Position numbers and translations under genes: made by a program
From: Calliphora vicina
Taxonomy: Eukaryota; Arthropoda; Insecta; Diptera; Calliphoridae
Length of the DNA stretch: 64,000 nt
NCBI RefSeq assembly: GCF_958450345.1
Contig: NC_088780.1
Location: 65,433,533-65,497,532 of the forward strand
Direction: 5' to 3'
Shown here: positions 21,748 to 33,516 of the stretch, piece by piece
How positions within the stretch are numbered: position 1 is the first letter of the stretch
How the letters are laid out: each line of letters opens with the position of its first letter
The notes under the pieces: generated by a model
What the model was told of the DNA's origin: nothing
Databases searched by the model: none
Seen by the model: only the letters and a program-made list of their open reading frames with translations

Positions 21748-21973
21748 CAGGGCACACTTAGAAAGGTGACTGCATCACTACAACAATACAAAAACAACAG
21801 GGACTTTGTTTTTGTTAAAAAGTAGGTGAACTGTCAAAGTTGCCTGTTGTTGTTTTTGCTTTTGGGTTTGTTGTATTTTTCGCCACAACAACCACAAGTG
21901 AATTGACAATTCAAACTGAATAAACAAAAATAATCAGCTGTTTCATCGCAGTCACCTTTCTAAGTGTGCCCTG
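21748..21973. mobile_element. hAT MITE with perfect 8-bp duplication
   Basis: 226 bp with identical 26-bp terminal inverted repeats (CAGGGCACACTTAGAAAGGT then GACTGC) and a perfect 8-bp duplication GTAAGTTC at 21740-21747 and 21974-21981. The CAGGG start and 8-bp duplication identify a hAT non-autonomous element. Unmutated termini suggest a very recent insertion, the youngest event in this nest. Confidence 0.95.
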
Positions 21974-22197
21974 GTAAGTTCTATTATTTCTATATTATTC
22001 TACTTTTATCTTTTCCTTTTTTATTTTTATTGTTCTTTATGTATAATTTGATCTCATGAATTTCTTATGATTGGCTGTTAATTATAGTTATGAAATAATC
22101 TATAAATTTATTTTTGTATATGATTAATTATTATTTTTGTTTTTTTTTTCATTTTTGTTTTTATGGTTCCCCAATGTAATGTATTTTACCTGCTTCG

Positions 22198-25029
22198 ATG
22201 TTACCTAATATTAATATTGGCCCAATAATAAGTGGTAATACTGACATTAGTAATTTTTTTCAATTGGGTGGTAATTACCTGAATGTAGCGCACTTGAATT
22301 GCCAGAGCATCAGGCCGTATGGTAATTATATGAAATTTAATGAGTTAAAAAGTTTTTTAGAAGGATCGCAATTTGATATTTTTGCTATTTCAGAAACGTA
22401 GCTTAAGCCACATATTTCGGATTATGCTGTAGGTATTTCCGGATTTAAATTGTATAGAAATGATCGTCTTGATTCTAGGGGAGGAAGAGTTGGAATTTTT
22501 GTTTCTAATAGATTAAAATCTCGAGATGCATTTAAAGTATCGGTTATTGGTGCGTGGGAAAGTTTATTTTTAGAGTTAGGCTTCGGGGATTCTAAGGTTC
22601 TCTTTGGAGTTGTTTATCTCCCGTATGGGGATATTACTACATTTGAAAACGAACATTTTCTACTTTTTTCTCAATTTTCTAATATAATTATAGTTGGCGA
22701 TTTTAATTGCAATTTATTTGATTTAGCTAAGTCATCTACTGTTCGTTCCATGTGTACGAGGTTCAATTTGAATATTGTTCATAACAATAAACCGACTCAC
22801 TTCGATGTTTCATATGATTCGACATCACTTATAGATTTTATTTTAATTAGTGATTATTCTCTTTTGTGTTGCTCTACTCAATTTTAATTTCCTTCGATTT
22901 CGCGACATGCTATGATATGTGCTTCATTTGATTTGAGTGTTGAGTATGTGCAAGAATATATTCAGTTTCGTGACTATAGAAATGTGAATTGGAATGATCT
23001 TCTTCAGTTTTTATCTGAATATGCTTCCTCAATTATTTTTGCCACTAGTAATGTTGACGTATTGTGTTGTCGTATTTACTCTTTACTTAACAACTTATTA
23101 GCTTTTATTCCTGTAGTTAAAAAAAGAATACACTATAGACATGATGATTGGATTGTATCGAGGGAAGTTGTTTTAGCCAGGTCTTTAAGGGATCTTGCTT
23201 ATGGTGCTTATTTGAATGATAGATCTGTTCTAAAATGGAAAGTTTATTGTAGGCATCGGAATAAGTTAAAGAGTGTGATGCGTAAGACAAGGAGGAGGTA
23301 CTATACTGCGTTGTTTAGGAGTTTGGATAATGCTGGTGTATGGAAGGTTCTAAAAGGTACTGGTTGTTTGGGAGATAAGGGGCCTACTTGTGATTTTGAT
23401 GCTGATTGTGTAAATGATTTTTTTGCGAATATTTCTGGGCTGAGTAGTGATGAAATAGTTGACTTTAATTGCTTTGATGATTCTGAGATTGCTGGGTCGT
23501 TTAGATGTGTTAGTGAGGTGGATGTAATTATGGCTGTGAATAAGGTCAAGTCAAAATCTGTTGGTACTGATGGGATTGATATCAGGTTATTAAGATTAAT
23601 TTTTCCTTATGTTTCGGGCTATTTAGTTCATTTGTTTAATACAATTTTGACTACATCTATATTTCCTAGTTGCTGGAAGACTGCTCGGGTTGTTCCCATA
23701 CCTAAATCAAAGGTTGTGAATAGTCCCGATGATCTTAGGCCTATATCGATTCTTCCTGTACTTTCAAAAATTTTTGAACATTTGATTAAGGACCAGATTT
23801 TGGAGTCGTTTAGGATCAGTTTATATGAGTCACAATTTGCATATCGTAAAGGACACAACACTACATCAAATCTACTGAGTATGACTGATGCAATTAGGAA
23901 TAACATTAATTATAATAGGATGCCTGTTCTTGTCTCGCTTGACCTTTCTAAGGCATTCAACTCTGTTGATCATTCTAAGTTGGTACACAAGCTTCGTGGT
24001 GAATTCAACTTTTCGAAATCTGCATGCAAACTTATTTATTCTTATTTGACTGGAAGATCGCAGTTTGTGACTTTGAATAATGTGAATTCGTTTTTGTTGC
24101 CTCTTGCATCGGGAGTTCCGCAGGGTTCGATCCTAGGTCCTCTTTTGTTTATTCTTTTTATTAATGACCTGCCTAGTGTTGTTCAACCTTGTGTATGTAG
24201 GACTTATTTGTATGCGGATGATGTTGCCTTACTTTTTGACTGTGATTATGACTTTGTTGATGTTTTGGAAGGCAGTATTAACTTTAGCCTCCAGTCTGTT
24301 TCTGTGTGGGCTTCATTGAACTCCCTGTCTATTAATAGCTCAAAGACTAAGGCGATAATTTTTAATCCTTTTAATAGATTTAATTATGGCTTAAATATTT
24401 TAATGGGAGGTTTGAGGATTGACATAGTGAATCAGTTTCGGTACCTCGGGATTACGTTGGACAGCAAACTGGATTTTGTATCCCACATTAATATATTGAA
24501 CGGAAAGATTTTGTTTACCTTACGGAGACTTTTTTGTACATACATATTTTTGCCGGAGTACATTAAGTATAGGTTGGCTTATTCCCTCTTGATGTCACAG
24601 ATTATGTATGGATTAGAGGTCATAACTGGTACAATTGCTGGTAATATAGCTAAATTGAATCGTATTGTTAATACGATTGTACGCTTTGTGTATGGGGTTA
24701 AAAGGCGCGAACATATATCTGAATATGTTGCTAGATTTTTGGGATGTTCTTTTCCAAATTTTATTAAGCTTCGTTGCATGATTTCATTCTACAAACTGAT
24801 GAGATTGGGTATGCCTTTGCCGTTATATAGGTCTTTTGTTTTTACTCGATCATCTAGAAGTCCTCAGATTCGGATCCCCAGGATATCATGCTCAATATTT
24901 GAAAGATCGTTTTTGATAAGAATAGCTCGATGTTGGAACTACTTACCAATTGAATTACGTATTTTCTCACATTCTAACAATGCTTTCAGATTGAAACTTA
25001 TTTCTTACTTATTGAATTCAAGTACCTGA
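22198..25029 (+). pseudogene. CR1-like ORF2: endonuclease and reverse transcriptase
   Basis: One frame of 944 codons with two stops, TAG at 22399-22401 (where tryptophan is usual after SET) and TAA at 22885-22887. The endonuclease shows HLNCQS (metal-binding Asn), IFAISET (Glu), IIVGDFNCN (Asp) and SRHAMI (His). RT shows LDLSKAFNSVDHSKL, ASGVPQGSILGP and the active site YADDVALLF; the thumb and C-terminal part end LISYLLNSST. The protein would nick the target and prime cDNA synthesis there. The 705-codon RT frame is uninterrupted. Codon usage is less degraded than in neighbouring LINEs, fitting a young age. Confidence 0.92.
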
Positions 25030-25780
25030 ATGATTTATAGGTGTATTGGTCAAAACTTTTATAAATATATGTAAATGCATATCCTAATTTTGTGGCAATG
25101 TGTTATTAGGTATTAACTGTTTGTTTGAATTATCAATTTCAGTTACCACTTGTTGTTATTTTGGGTCTAGGTTTTTACAACATTTTGTAATGCAAATTAT
25201 TTTGTACTTTTTTTGGCATTACGGCAGGGGAGCCATACAAAAAACAAAAATAAAAATAGTGAATTAAAATTTGTGAATTTTCTGAATTTTTGATTAATTT
25301 GTATTTATTAGTATTATTAGGCATATTTTTTATTTACCTTGTAATATTGTTATTTTGGCCTTATAGGCTTTATATTACATATATGGAATAATAAATAAAA
25401 TAACTTACTCTGGTCTTATATACGTCGTTGCAAATGTCTTTGAAATATCTATCATTAGATATCCATATTGTCTATATTAATGTCTTAGTAATCCAGATAT
25501 AGGTCAAAAATAGGTCAATAATCGAGGTTGTCTTGGTTTTTTCCTCATATCTCAGCCATTTGTGGACCGATTTTGCTGATTTTAAATAGAAAAATTCTCG
25601 AAAGATATCTGGGGTCTTCAGAAAATTGATTTCAACAGACAGACGGACATGGCTTAATCGACTCCGCTATCTATAAGGATCCAGAATATATATACTTTAT
25701 AGGGTCGGAAATTAAAAATGTAGAAATTACAAACGGAATGACAAACTTATATATACCCTTCTCACGATGGTGAAGGGTAT

Positions 25781-26636
25781 AAAAAGGGAATCTGTTTGTT
25801 AATCATTTTAAAAAAGTATTTACACCGAACACATCAAACGAAGCAATTGAGTTGCCACCTGTTGTACCCCATTTTGGAGCAGCCGTACCCCTACGTTTTG
25901 AGATTCGAGAGATCGAAAATGCTATTGTTGATTTAAACCCCAAGAAAGCGCCTGGTATGGACAAGATCAGCAACAAGATGCTTATGGAGCTACCCCGGAT
26001 AGCAATTAAAATATTATCCTCCAGAATGGAAGGTTTCACTGGTTACCATGATACCAAAGCCGGGAAAAGATCACACAAAGGTGGAATCACACAGACCCAT
26101 CAGCCTATTGTCTAATATATCAAAGCTATTTGAGAAGATACTTATGAACAAGTTGTACCCGATGTTAAATTAAAACAATTGTATTCCCAATCATCAATTT
26201 GGATTTAGAAGAAAACACAGTACTATCGATCAAACCCATAGACTTGTAAATATGGTGAGAAAAGCGTTTGAAGAAAAGAAATACTGTTCCGCACTCTTCA
26301 TCGACATCTCTCAAGCGTTTGGCATGCTGGATTAATATACAAATTGAGTCTAAATTTACCCGCAAACACACATAAGCTGTTGGAAAGCTATTTCCATTTA
26401 AGGTTAAATACTTTTTAAGTACTGCACAACCCATTAAAGCTGGAGTCCCCCATGGCAGTATCCTGGGACCTTTTTTATATTTGATATATTCGTCTGATAT
26501 GCCAACTAACAATCGCACTCATACATCAACATTTGCTGATGATACTGCTATTCTAAGCATTCACGAAAACCCTCATCAAGCGTCTCGTTACTTACAAAAC
26601 CACATATTTGAATTAGAAAAATGGTTAAAACAATGG
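25781..26636 (+). pseudogene. LINE ORF2 reverse transcriptase relic
   Basis: Continuation of the ORF2 that stops at 20251. It contains NLFVNHFKKVFTPN, LNPKKAPGMDKISNKM, a deletion, then HQFGFRRKHSTIDQTHR, ALFIDISQAF, GVPHGSILGPFLYL and the active site FADDTAILS. At least four frame breaks and one deletion are evident when laid beside 43450-44370. The glutamine of the usual GVPQGS motif is histidine. The reading ends at the fold-back element. Confidence 0.88.
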
Positions 26637-27592
26637 TTAAAGTTTCCCAACTCTGACACATTCTTATTGTTAATCTTCATAAGAAACCATATGATCCTTA
26701 CATTTTACGTATAAAATGTCTTCAGCAAATTTATGTAAAATGTTACGAAGAACATTTTGGTATAATATGTTAACCCTCTAAATCCCCAAGACATGGGTCT
26801 TTTTTGTCCTTCTTTTAAAAAAGAGCAACAAACCCCATTAAAACAGGGATTTAAGGGGTTAAAATGTTCCGCAAAAATATTATCCATGAAATTTTACTAT
26901 GAGTCATTAACTACACCAAAATGGAAAATTCAACCAGAAAGTCAGAAATAAGACACAACAAAAGAGAGCTTAGGGTTAATTTCGTATTTATTAAGAATTT
27001 GGATAGGAAGTCTTCATTAATTACATTTATTTAGCTCTAGGCAAATTCCACTTCATTACCATACGCATATTTCAGCTATAAGCGTTCTTCACTGGGTGCG
27101 CATGTTAAATTTTTGCGGTACTTTAAAATAACATTCTTAATAAATGCGAAATTAACCCTAAGCTCTCTTTTGTTATGTCTTATTTCTGACTTTCTGGTTG
27201 AATTTTCCGTTTTGGTGTATTTAGGGACTTATTGTAAAATTTTACGGATAATATTTTTGCGGAACATTTTAAGCCCTTAAATCCCTGTTGTAATGGTGTT
27301 TTTCGCTCATTTTTAAAAGAAGGACAAAAAAGACCCATGCCTTGAGGATTTAGAGGGTTAACATATTCTACAAAAATATTCTCCGTAAAATTTTACATAA
27401 CTTTGCTGAACACATTTTATACCTAAAATGTAAGGATCACATGGTTTCTTATGACGATTAACAATATGAATGTGCCAAATGAAATTCAGATGTAAACTTT
27501 CAAAACGCCGATACACGTGTCTTTTTTTTTGTCTCCTCTATCAAAATTTATTGGTCGGAACTCGTAATTTTGTTTGGTGTTGTGTAGTGTTA
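26637..27592. mobile_element. Long-arm fold-back element (family F)
   Basis: Arms of about 350 bp face each other: for example GAGAGCTTAGGGTTAATTTC near 26966 and its complement near 27150, AACATTTTAAGCCCTTAAAT against its counterpart, and AAACCATGTGATCCTTACAT in both arms. The right arm extends further (to CGTAATTTTGTTTGGTG) than the left, so the left end is truncated at the LINE junction. The same family occurs at 33720-35285. No coding sequence. Confidence 0.7.
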
Positions 27593-27806
27593 TTATACAT
27601 ACATACTACATATATATAAATATGTATAAATTAAAATTAAACTAGTATTTTCACTGGGGATTTTTGGGGATATCACAAACTGTTTTTTGGGGAATTTCGG
27701 GGATGAAAAATTTAAATTTGGGGATAAATCTCGAAAAAATCTGGGAACCCTGATCAGATCCTTTAATTTCTTCGCTACGTGTGAAGAGTGTGAAATATTA
27801 GCACAT
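27593..27806. other. Short-repeat spacer
   Basis: TA/CATA microsatellite and a G-rich stretch with repeated GGGGA words; no gene. Confidence 0.4.
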
Positions 27807-27985
27807 TTTTATTTTTTTTTTCATTTTCATTTATTTATTGTATCTTCATTATTTAATGAACTAACAATAAGTGGCACAAATCTTATATCTAATAATTATT
27901 ATTTAATAAGTCCAGCCAGTGCCGGACGAAAAAGTTTGTATTCATGGTTGTTTTGGTTAAATTGGCATTCTTCCTTCTAGATTAG
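27807..27985 (-). mobile_element. 5'-truncated jockey-type LINE tail
   Basis: The reverse complement matches the end of the LINE at 40417-45129: GAAGGAAGAATGCCAATTTA, CGTCCGGCACTGGCTGGACT and GATACAATAAATA, ending in a T run (poly(A) on the minus strand). It is a dead-on-arrival copy keeping only the last codons and 3' UTR. Confidence 0.8.
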
Positions 27986-27989
27986 GTCT

Positions 27990-28870
27990 GCTTTTAACCA
28001 TTTTGTTTTATCTTTGTTTAAAGTCTGCATAAATATTTAAATTATATTTTTAGTGCAATTTTTAACAAAACGGGCAAGGTATGATAAAATAAATTGATTG
28101 CAAATATTTTCTTACATATTGGTCTAATTCTGGGTTTTTATATTTTTCTTAACACTTTTAACCATTTTGTTTTATATTCATTTCTGTATAAATATTCAAA
28201 CTATATTTTTTAGAAAAAGTTAGCCGTTATAAAAAGTGCAATTTTTATCAAAACGGGCAAAATGATAAAATAAATTGGTTGCAAATAATTCCCAACATAT
28301 TGACCTAATTTCGCTTTTCATATTTGTCTCAACACTATTAACCATTTGTTTTATTCTTATTTAAAATCAGTACAAACATTCAAACCAAATATTTTAAGTA
28401 AAAAATTTCTTTTGATTGCAAATATTTTTCACCATATTGCTCTAATTTCGGGTTTATATACTTTTCTCAACACTTTTAACCATTTTGTTTTATCTTTGTT
28501 TAAAGTCTGCATAAATATTTAAATTATATTTTTAGTGCAATTTTTAACAAAACGGGCAAGGTATGATAAAATAATTTTATTGCAAAAATTTCCCAACATA
28601 TTTGCCTAATTTCGGGTTTTTTTATTTTTTCAACACTTTTAAACATTTTGTTTTATTCTTAATTAAAGTCGAAATTTTAATGAATAAAAATAAAATTTTT
28701 GAAAAAAAATAAATTTTTGAAGCAAAAAGAATCTTAAGAAATTGCTATTTTTAACGTAACGGTCAAGTTATGGCAAAATATATTAATGGCAAATAATTCA
28801 TAACATATTGGTCTAGTTCGCTGTTTGATAATTTCTTTTGTTTTATTCATAACTGAAGTCTGTATAAAAA
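27990..28870 (+). repeat. ~165-bp satellite array
   Basis: About five degenerate units marked by ACTTTTAACCATTTTGTTTT recur near 27996, 28153, 28333, 28474 and 28637, period about 140-180 bp. Each also carries AACAAAACGGGCAAGG or a variant, and CAACATATT(G/T)GCCTAAT or a variant. Units 1 and 4 are closest to each other, suggesting a higher-order pattern. The last unit decays after 28740. Confidence 0.8.
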
Positions 28871-29321
28871 TAAAAAATAATAATGGCCTACCAGGATGTT
28901 GATAATCATCGTGTTTTATTTTTTATAATTATAAAAAACAGTCTATGTTTTTATAATAGAAGGGTTTCATAGCATATCTCAGCTGTTTTAATTGAGAAAT
29001 TTGGGCTGGAAACTGGAAAATTTTCTATTTTCTTTTTAAGCTAGTTCTAAAGACATTTTTACATTTAATTACTTTACATTCTTCTTCAAAATCACTCTAT
29101 TAAAATCCATTAAGAAGAGAAAAGTGTAAGGAGAACAAAAAAAGTTCGAATAACGGTTAATTTTTGCTTTGTTTCTTATCTATGTTTTAATCGTACGTTC
29201 GCGCCCGAAAACATCATTTTATTGTAATTGCTTTGCATTAAACGTCAACTGGAGCCAGCCAGAACATATTTTAATTATGTTCGGTGTCACTAATTTGTAA
29301 ATAAACAAGTAACAGAGCTAT
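28871..29321. other. Non-coding interval
   Basis: AT-rich sequence between the satellite and the DINE-1-like end; no gene or repeat that I can support. Confidence 0.45.
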
Positions 29322-29380
29322 ATTCGGCTGTGCCGATTCATATATGTATACCCTTCACCAAAGTATACCTTAATTGTATG

Positions 29381-30720
29381 TTAAAAAAAATAACAAAAAT
29401 AAAAAAAATAAACCAAACGCACTCAAATACATACAAATTATGCACGCGTGTGTTTGATTTGTAATTCTCATTTCATTCCACATTGTAGATTCTACCCAAC
29501 AACAACTTGTTGTTGTTATGTTAAGCCAAAATAATAAAACTACATATTTGCAAAATATGAAGATAGCATTTTCTTAAATATTTAGTTTAGTCAGGTAAAT
29601 GTGTATTTATTTAGTAGTTTTAAGTTCAAAAAATGCCAAAGGGCTCTCAAAACTTTTATTTTCTAATAATATGTGTTAAACTCTGCTTCAATATTTCTGT
29701 TTCATCTGACACTTTAAATGTCCAATTATGGAAATTAGGACACGTAATTTATTTCTATATGAAACTTATTTGTGTTGAATTTTTTCGGGATATGCTTTTA
29801 GGAGTTTTATGCTCGTTTAAGTAATTTTCGGAAGAGGGCCTTATATGAAAGCTATGATCAATTATGAATATAATTTTTTGGTGTAATTTATTTGTAAAAA
29901 TGTTATTTAATATCTATATAAATCAAGCATTTATGACGGATAATGTCTTATTTCTGGAGGACATTTATATGGGGGCTATGTGAAATACATGGACAACCAG
30001 CCAGAAAGACGTACGGAAGGACATCGTTAAATCGAATCAAAAATAAAATCTCGAAAACTGAACGATTTTAACATATTTATGATTGTAGTGTTATTTACTT
30101 TCTTCCTCTGTGTAATTTTATAGCAGCAATAATATAATTATATAGTTAACTATTAATTTTGAAACGAATCCATATAGCATTTCTCAAATATTTTAAATTT
30201 GGTAGGTTTGGGTAGGCTTTGGTAGTTTTTAATTAGAAATTTGGTAGGAAAAATATTTTATGAGTGGCAACGCTGGGCGTGAACATCACTGATCTACATA
30301 CATATATACCAGTGATGTTCATCCCATACAACAATTGTTTAAAAAATTTAAACACATTTGTTACGCTCTTTTAAAGAGCATAATAAATGTCTAATTTTTT
30401 CGGAAATTCAATAAGCATTGTTGTTGGTTGATTTTTGGATAAAGTATAGCAAACACACGCGTTTCAATTACAATTGAACACAAAAAAACAAACTTAAAAA
30501 TAAATAAAAAAATTTAGAGTATTTCGGCCGTATAATGTATATTATTTCATTTCCTTAAAATTTAAATTGTATTCATTTAATAAATTGGTTTTATTTGACA
30601 AAAATTCTAAATCTAAACTTTCTTCATTTTGTTATTATTTTAAGTGTTTGACATTATGTTTGCTGGGTAGCTTTCTCACCAATACATCTTCATTTTTATT
30701 TTTGAACACTACCCCTGCTA
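29381..30720. other. Non-coding part of the composite
   Basis: AT-rich; a small inverted pair GAACATCACTG and CAGTGATGTTC lies near 30288-30322. Short open frames at 29633 and 30567 have no recognisable domain. Confidence 0.4.
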
Positions 30721-30850
30721 GCAATTGGAAGTTATATTTTCGATATGTATACTAAAATGTGTCTCTTTTTTGTCGCAAACATGTTACTCAGCATATAAAA
30801 AACATTTTACAAAAACAAATTACATTACTATCGAATTATGCTCATCTTAA

Positions 30851-31117
30851 CCTTCGCTTTACCAAAGGTTTTTTATGTTCATGGTTTACCAATACCCACC
30901 CGGGTGACACTACTCTTCTATAAATATATGCGACGAACGAAATTTTAAAAAATTTAAAAAACCTTATAAAAAGTTTAAAATGTTTCTATTAAATTCTATA
31001 GAACTCTAAAATTTGTTCAGTAAGTACAAATTTCATTTAAATCGAAACAAAATTAAAAAAAATATTAATCCAATAAAAACGATGTGGTCACCCGGGTGGG
31101 TATTGGTAAAGCGAAGG
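30851..31117. mobile_element. piggyBac-type MITE with empty site in copy B
   Basis: 267 bp between two TTAA (30847-30850 and 31118-31121), termini CCTTCGCTTTACCAA and its complement, plus an internal repeat of ACCCACCCGGGTGAC. Copy B reads CATCTTAATGTACATTTTAG across the site with a single TTAA, a direct demonstration of insertion. Confidence 0.93.
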
Positions 31118-31760
31118 TTAAAGTACATTTTAGTTACAAACAAAGATCCCTAAAAATTAACTTAATAGATAATATTAAAAAGTACATTATGATACAAAAA
31201 CGATACATTTTAGTATACAAAAGAATATTATTTTTGGTTAGTGACAAATTTTACAATAACAAATTACATTAATACCGACTTTTTACTGTTTACATTTTAA
31301 AAGAAAGAAGAAGAACATGACAATACTCAGTATATTTATGAATATTAAAATCATCGGTTGTGTTAAATAAAAAGTGTGTGTTTTAACTTAAGTTCAAATT
31401 AAATAGTGATAAATAAAGTTTTATTAAATAATTAGTGATTAATTTAAATTATATTTGTAATTGAAGTGTTTGTTAAAAGTGTATCAATAAATAAAGTTTT
31501 TTTTTTAAGGTATAGAGTTAGTGCAATAACTAGTGAATTTTTTTTGTTTAAATGTAAATACGTATTATATAATTTTTTATACTATAATTTTCATTTATAG
31601 TCATATTAAGTTAAGTTATATCATTATTTTATTTATTTTTAATGTAAATAAGTATATGCATAGTGTTTTCATAACTGGAATGCAATAAAATATTTCCATT
31701 TTAATGCAAGAAGCAGAATTGGAAACATTATCTTCTCTCTGGACACTTTTTAGACATTAA

Positions 31761-32041
31761 GCCTAGTACTCTGTTCATATTTGCGAAAAATTATAGTTTT
31801 TTCATGCGAAAAATTTTACATGCTGTTTGACAGCTAGCTGTTGGTTTTAATTTCGTGCGAAAGAAGTGCTGCGTATGTTATTTCGTGTGGAAAAATAAGG
31901 TTGCCAGATGTATTTCACATGTTTTCCACAATAAAAACAGAGTACAACTTTTGCGAAATTATTTCGCATATATTTCATCCCAAATATTTTATATGTAGTT
32001 TGACAGCATTTCGCACGAAATTTTGAACAGAGTACCTAGCT
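31761..32041. mobile_element. TTAA-type MITE, second insertion in copy A
   Basis: 281 bp between TTAA at 31757-31760 and 32042-32045, termini GCCTAGTACTCTGTTC and the complement of AGCTAGGTACTCTGTTC. Copy B has GACATAAATTTAG at the site, the uninserted form with one T-to-A change in TTAA. Confidence 0.82.
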
Positions 32042-32242
32042 TTAATTTAGATATAATAATAACTAAATGGATAGAATTGGTAGGTATTAGGGTATTCAAT
32101 CGACTAATGATCGTTCGATTAATCGAATAATTTCTTACGAATAATTATTCGAACAATTTAAAAATTACCATTTTCGAATAACGAATAATTCGAACAATTT
32201 TATGTAGAATAATCGAATAAAACGAATAAATGTTCATTCATA

Positions 32243-32596
32243 TATGGGGCATTTCATGTCAAGTGAACCAACTTTTGAAATCGATGTCTTCCGATCGGGA
32301 TTAAATTTGCACCAAGGTTAGCTCTATTGGATAGTAACTCAGACACAATTTTTCAACAACATCGGTCGAGAACTCTCTGAGTTATAGGGGGTAAAATTTT
32401 GACAATTTGGTCAAACAGGGGTTTTTTCTTATCCATGTAACTTATTACCTATTGTTCTTAGCAAAATGTGTCCCAAATAGTATAGATAGCTATTTCTTCG
32501 ATCTTTCGAAAAAAAATATTTAAAAAAAAAAATAAAAAATTTTTAATATTTTTTTTCCGAAATCAAAAACTTTTTTGACTTTTTTTTAAAATGCGT

Positions 32597-32627
<31 letters not shown>

Positions 32628-33202
32628 CTTAAAATAAAGTTTAGATATTTTCCTTGAACACCTACTTGGCCGCTTAGTGGGATGCGAGTGGGATATCTAT
32701 CAAAATAAATATTTTGTAACTCAAAACATAAAATTTTTGACTTTTTTTGCAAAATCAAAAACTTTGTTGACTTTTTTTTTTCAAAATGGACCCTTTTTTA
32801 ATCTTTTTTTTTAGGTCAAACAAAAGCTTAGATATTATCCTTGAAGACCCTTTTGGTCGCTTAGTGGGATGCGAGTGGGATATCTATCAAAATAAATATT
32901 AAAAATTTTTTATTTTTTTTTTTAAATATTTTTTTTCGAAAGATCGAAGAAATAGCTATCAATACTATTTGGGACACATTTTGCTAAGAACAATAGGTAA
33001 TAAGTTACATGGATAAGAAAAAACCCCTGTTTGACCAAATTGTCAAAATTTTACCCCCTATAACTCAGAGAGTTCTCGACCGATGTTGTTGAAAAATTGT
33101 GTCTGAGTTACTATCCAATAGAGCTAACCTTGGTGCAAATTTCATCCCGATCGGAAGACATCGATTTCAAAAGTTGGTTCACTTGACATGAAATGCCCCA
33201 TA
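32243..33202. mobile_element. Palindromic element with ~290-bp arms
   Basis: Both ends read TATGGGGCATTTCATGTCAA inwards, and the arms are almost identical for about 290 bp. The centre holds two copies of the ATATCCCACTCGCATCCCA-type unit found at 6570-7430. TA flanks each end. No protein is encoded. Confidence 0.8.
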
Positions 33203-33261
33203 TATTTAAATTTATTAAATTGCTTAACATTTTTCGTAATTCCAAATTTAAATAAGTAATA

Positions 33262-33357
33262 ATGGCTTACAAAAATTTTATTGTTTCTGAAATTCGACAA
33301 ATAACTAAAGACAAAGGCACTTTCGATAGCTTTAAATATATAAATATTACTGCATGA
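33262..33357 (+). pseudogene. Short coding scrap, unknown
   Basis: 32 codons, MAYKNFIVSEIRQITKDKG and onwards, stop TGA 33355-33357. Its composition is protein-like and it lies just inside the hAT-like element, so it may be the start of a lost transposase. I do not recognise the family. Confidence 0.3.
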
Positions 33358-33361
33358 AGTT

Positions 33362-33516
33362 AGACCCCTTTCACACTAGGCAATATAGTTGCGCAAGTCT
33401 CTTGCCCAACAACAAAACAGCATGTAAAATTGTCTTCTCCTTTGCCCGACATTACCTCAGCAATCAACAAACACGAGAGACTTGCGCAACTAAATTGCCT
33501 AGTGTGAAAGTGGTCT
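33362..33516. mobile_element. Small MITE
   Basis: 155 bp with inverted ends AGACC(C/A)CTTTCACACTAG followed by GCAA, and a second inner complementary block GCGCAAGTCTC. No coding sequence; no defined duplication. Confidence 0.65.

Larger units (their letters stand above)
20501..25401 (+). mobile_element. CR1-like non-LTR retrotransposon, nearly intact
   Basis: A 4.9-kb LINE with a 6-bp duplication AACTTA (20495-20500, 25402-25407) and a 3' end of AATAAATAAAAT type rather than poly(A). It has two ORFs, ORF1 with a PHD-like zinc finger and ORF2 with endonuclease and RT, the arrangement of CR1-group elements. ORF2 has only two in-frame stops in 944 codons. It sits in the DINE-1-like element and carries a 226-bp hAT MITE between the ORFs. 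Confidence 0.85.
20252..25780 (-). mobile_element. DINE-1/INE-1-like (Helentron-type) element carrying a CR1-like LINE
   Basis: On the minus strand it begins at the A/T run with TATACCCTTC and a hairpin, then TATAAAGTATATATATTCTG and GGAGTCGATTAAGCCATGTC, sequences typical of DINE-1/INE-1 repeats. It ends with the hairpin ATTCGGCACAGCCGAAT close to the other end. No target duplication is seen and the site is an A run, which fits T-T insertion by Helentrons. Host LINE sequence continues on both sides (compare 43450). The 0.6 kb proper to this element is split by the LINE at 20501-25401. The class is my inference. Confidence 0.65.
18229..26636 (+). mobile_element. Jockey-clade LINE, degraded and split copy
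   Basis: Parts of one LINE remain at 18229-18801, 19064-20251 and 25781-26636, separated by a MITE and a 5.5-kb DINE-1-like element. The 5' part is missing (it starts inside ORF1), and the 3' part is replaced by the fold-back element at 26637. It closely resembles the longer copy at 40417-45129, which was the guide for joining the pieces. Its frames contain many deletions and stops. Confidence 0.85.

Noticed and set aside
29633..30755. Two short frames of about 62 codons
   Set aside because: No recognisable domain, AT-rich, within non-coding repeat sequence; not distinguishable from chance.
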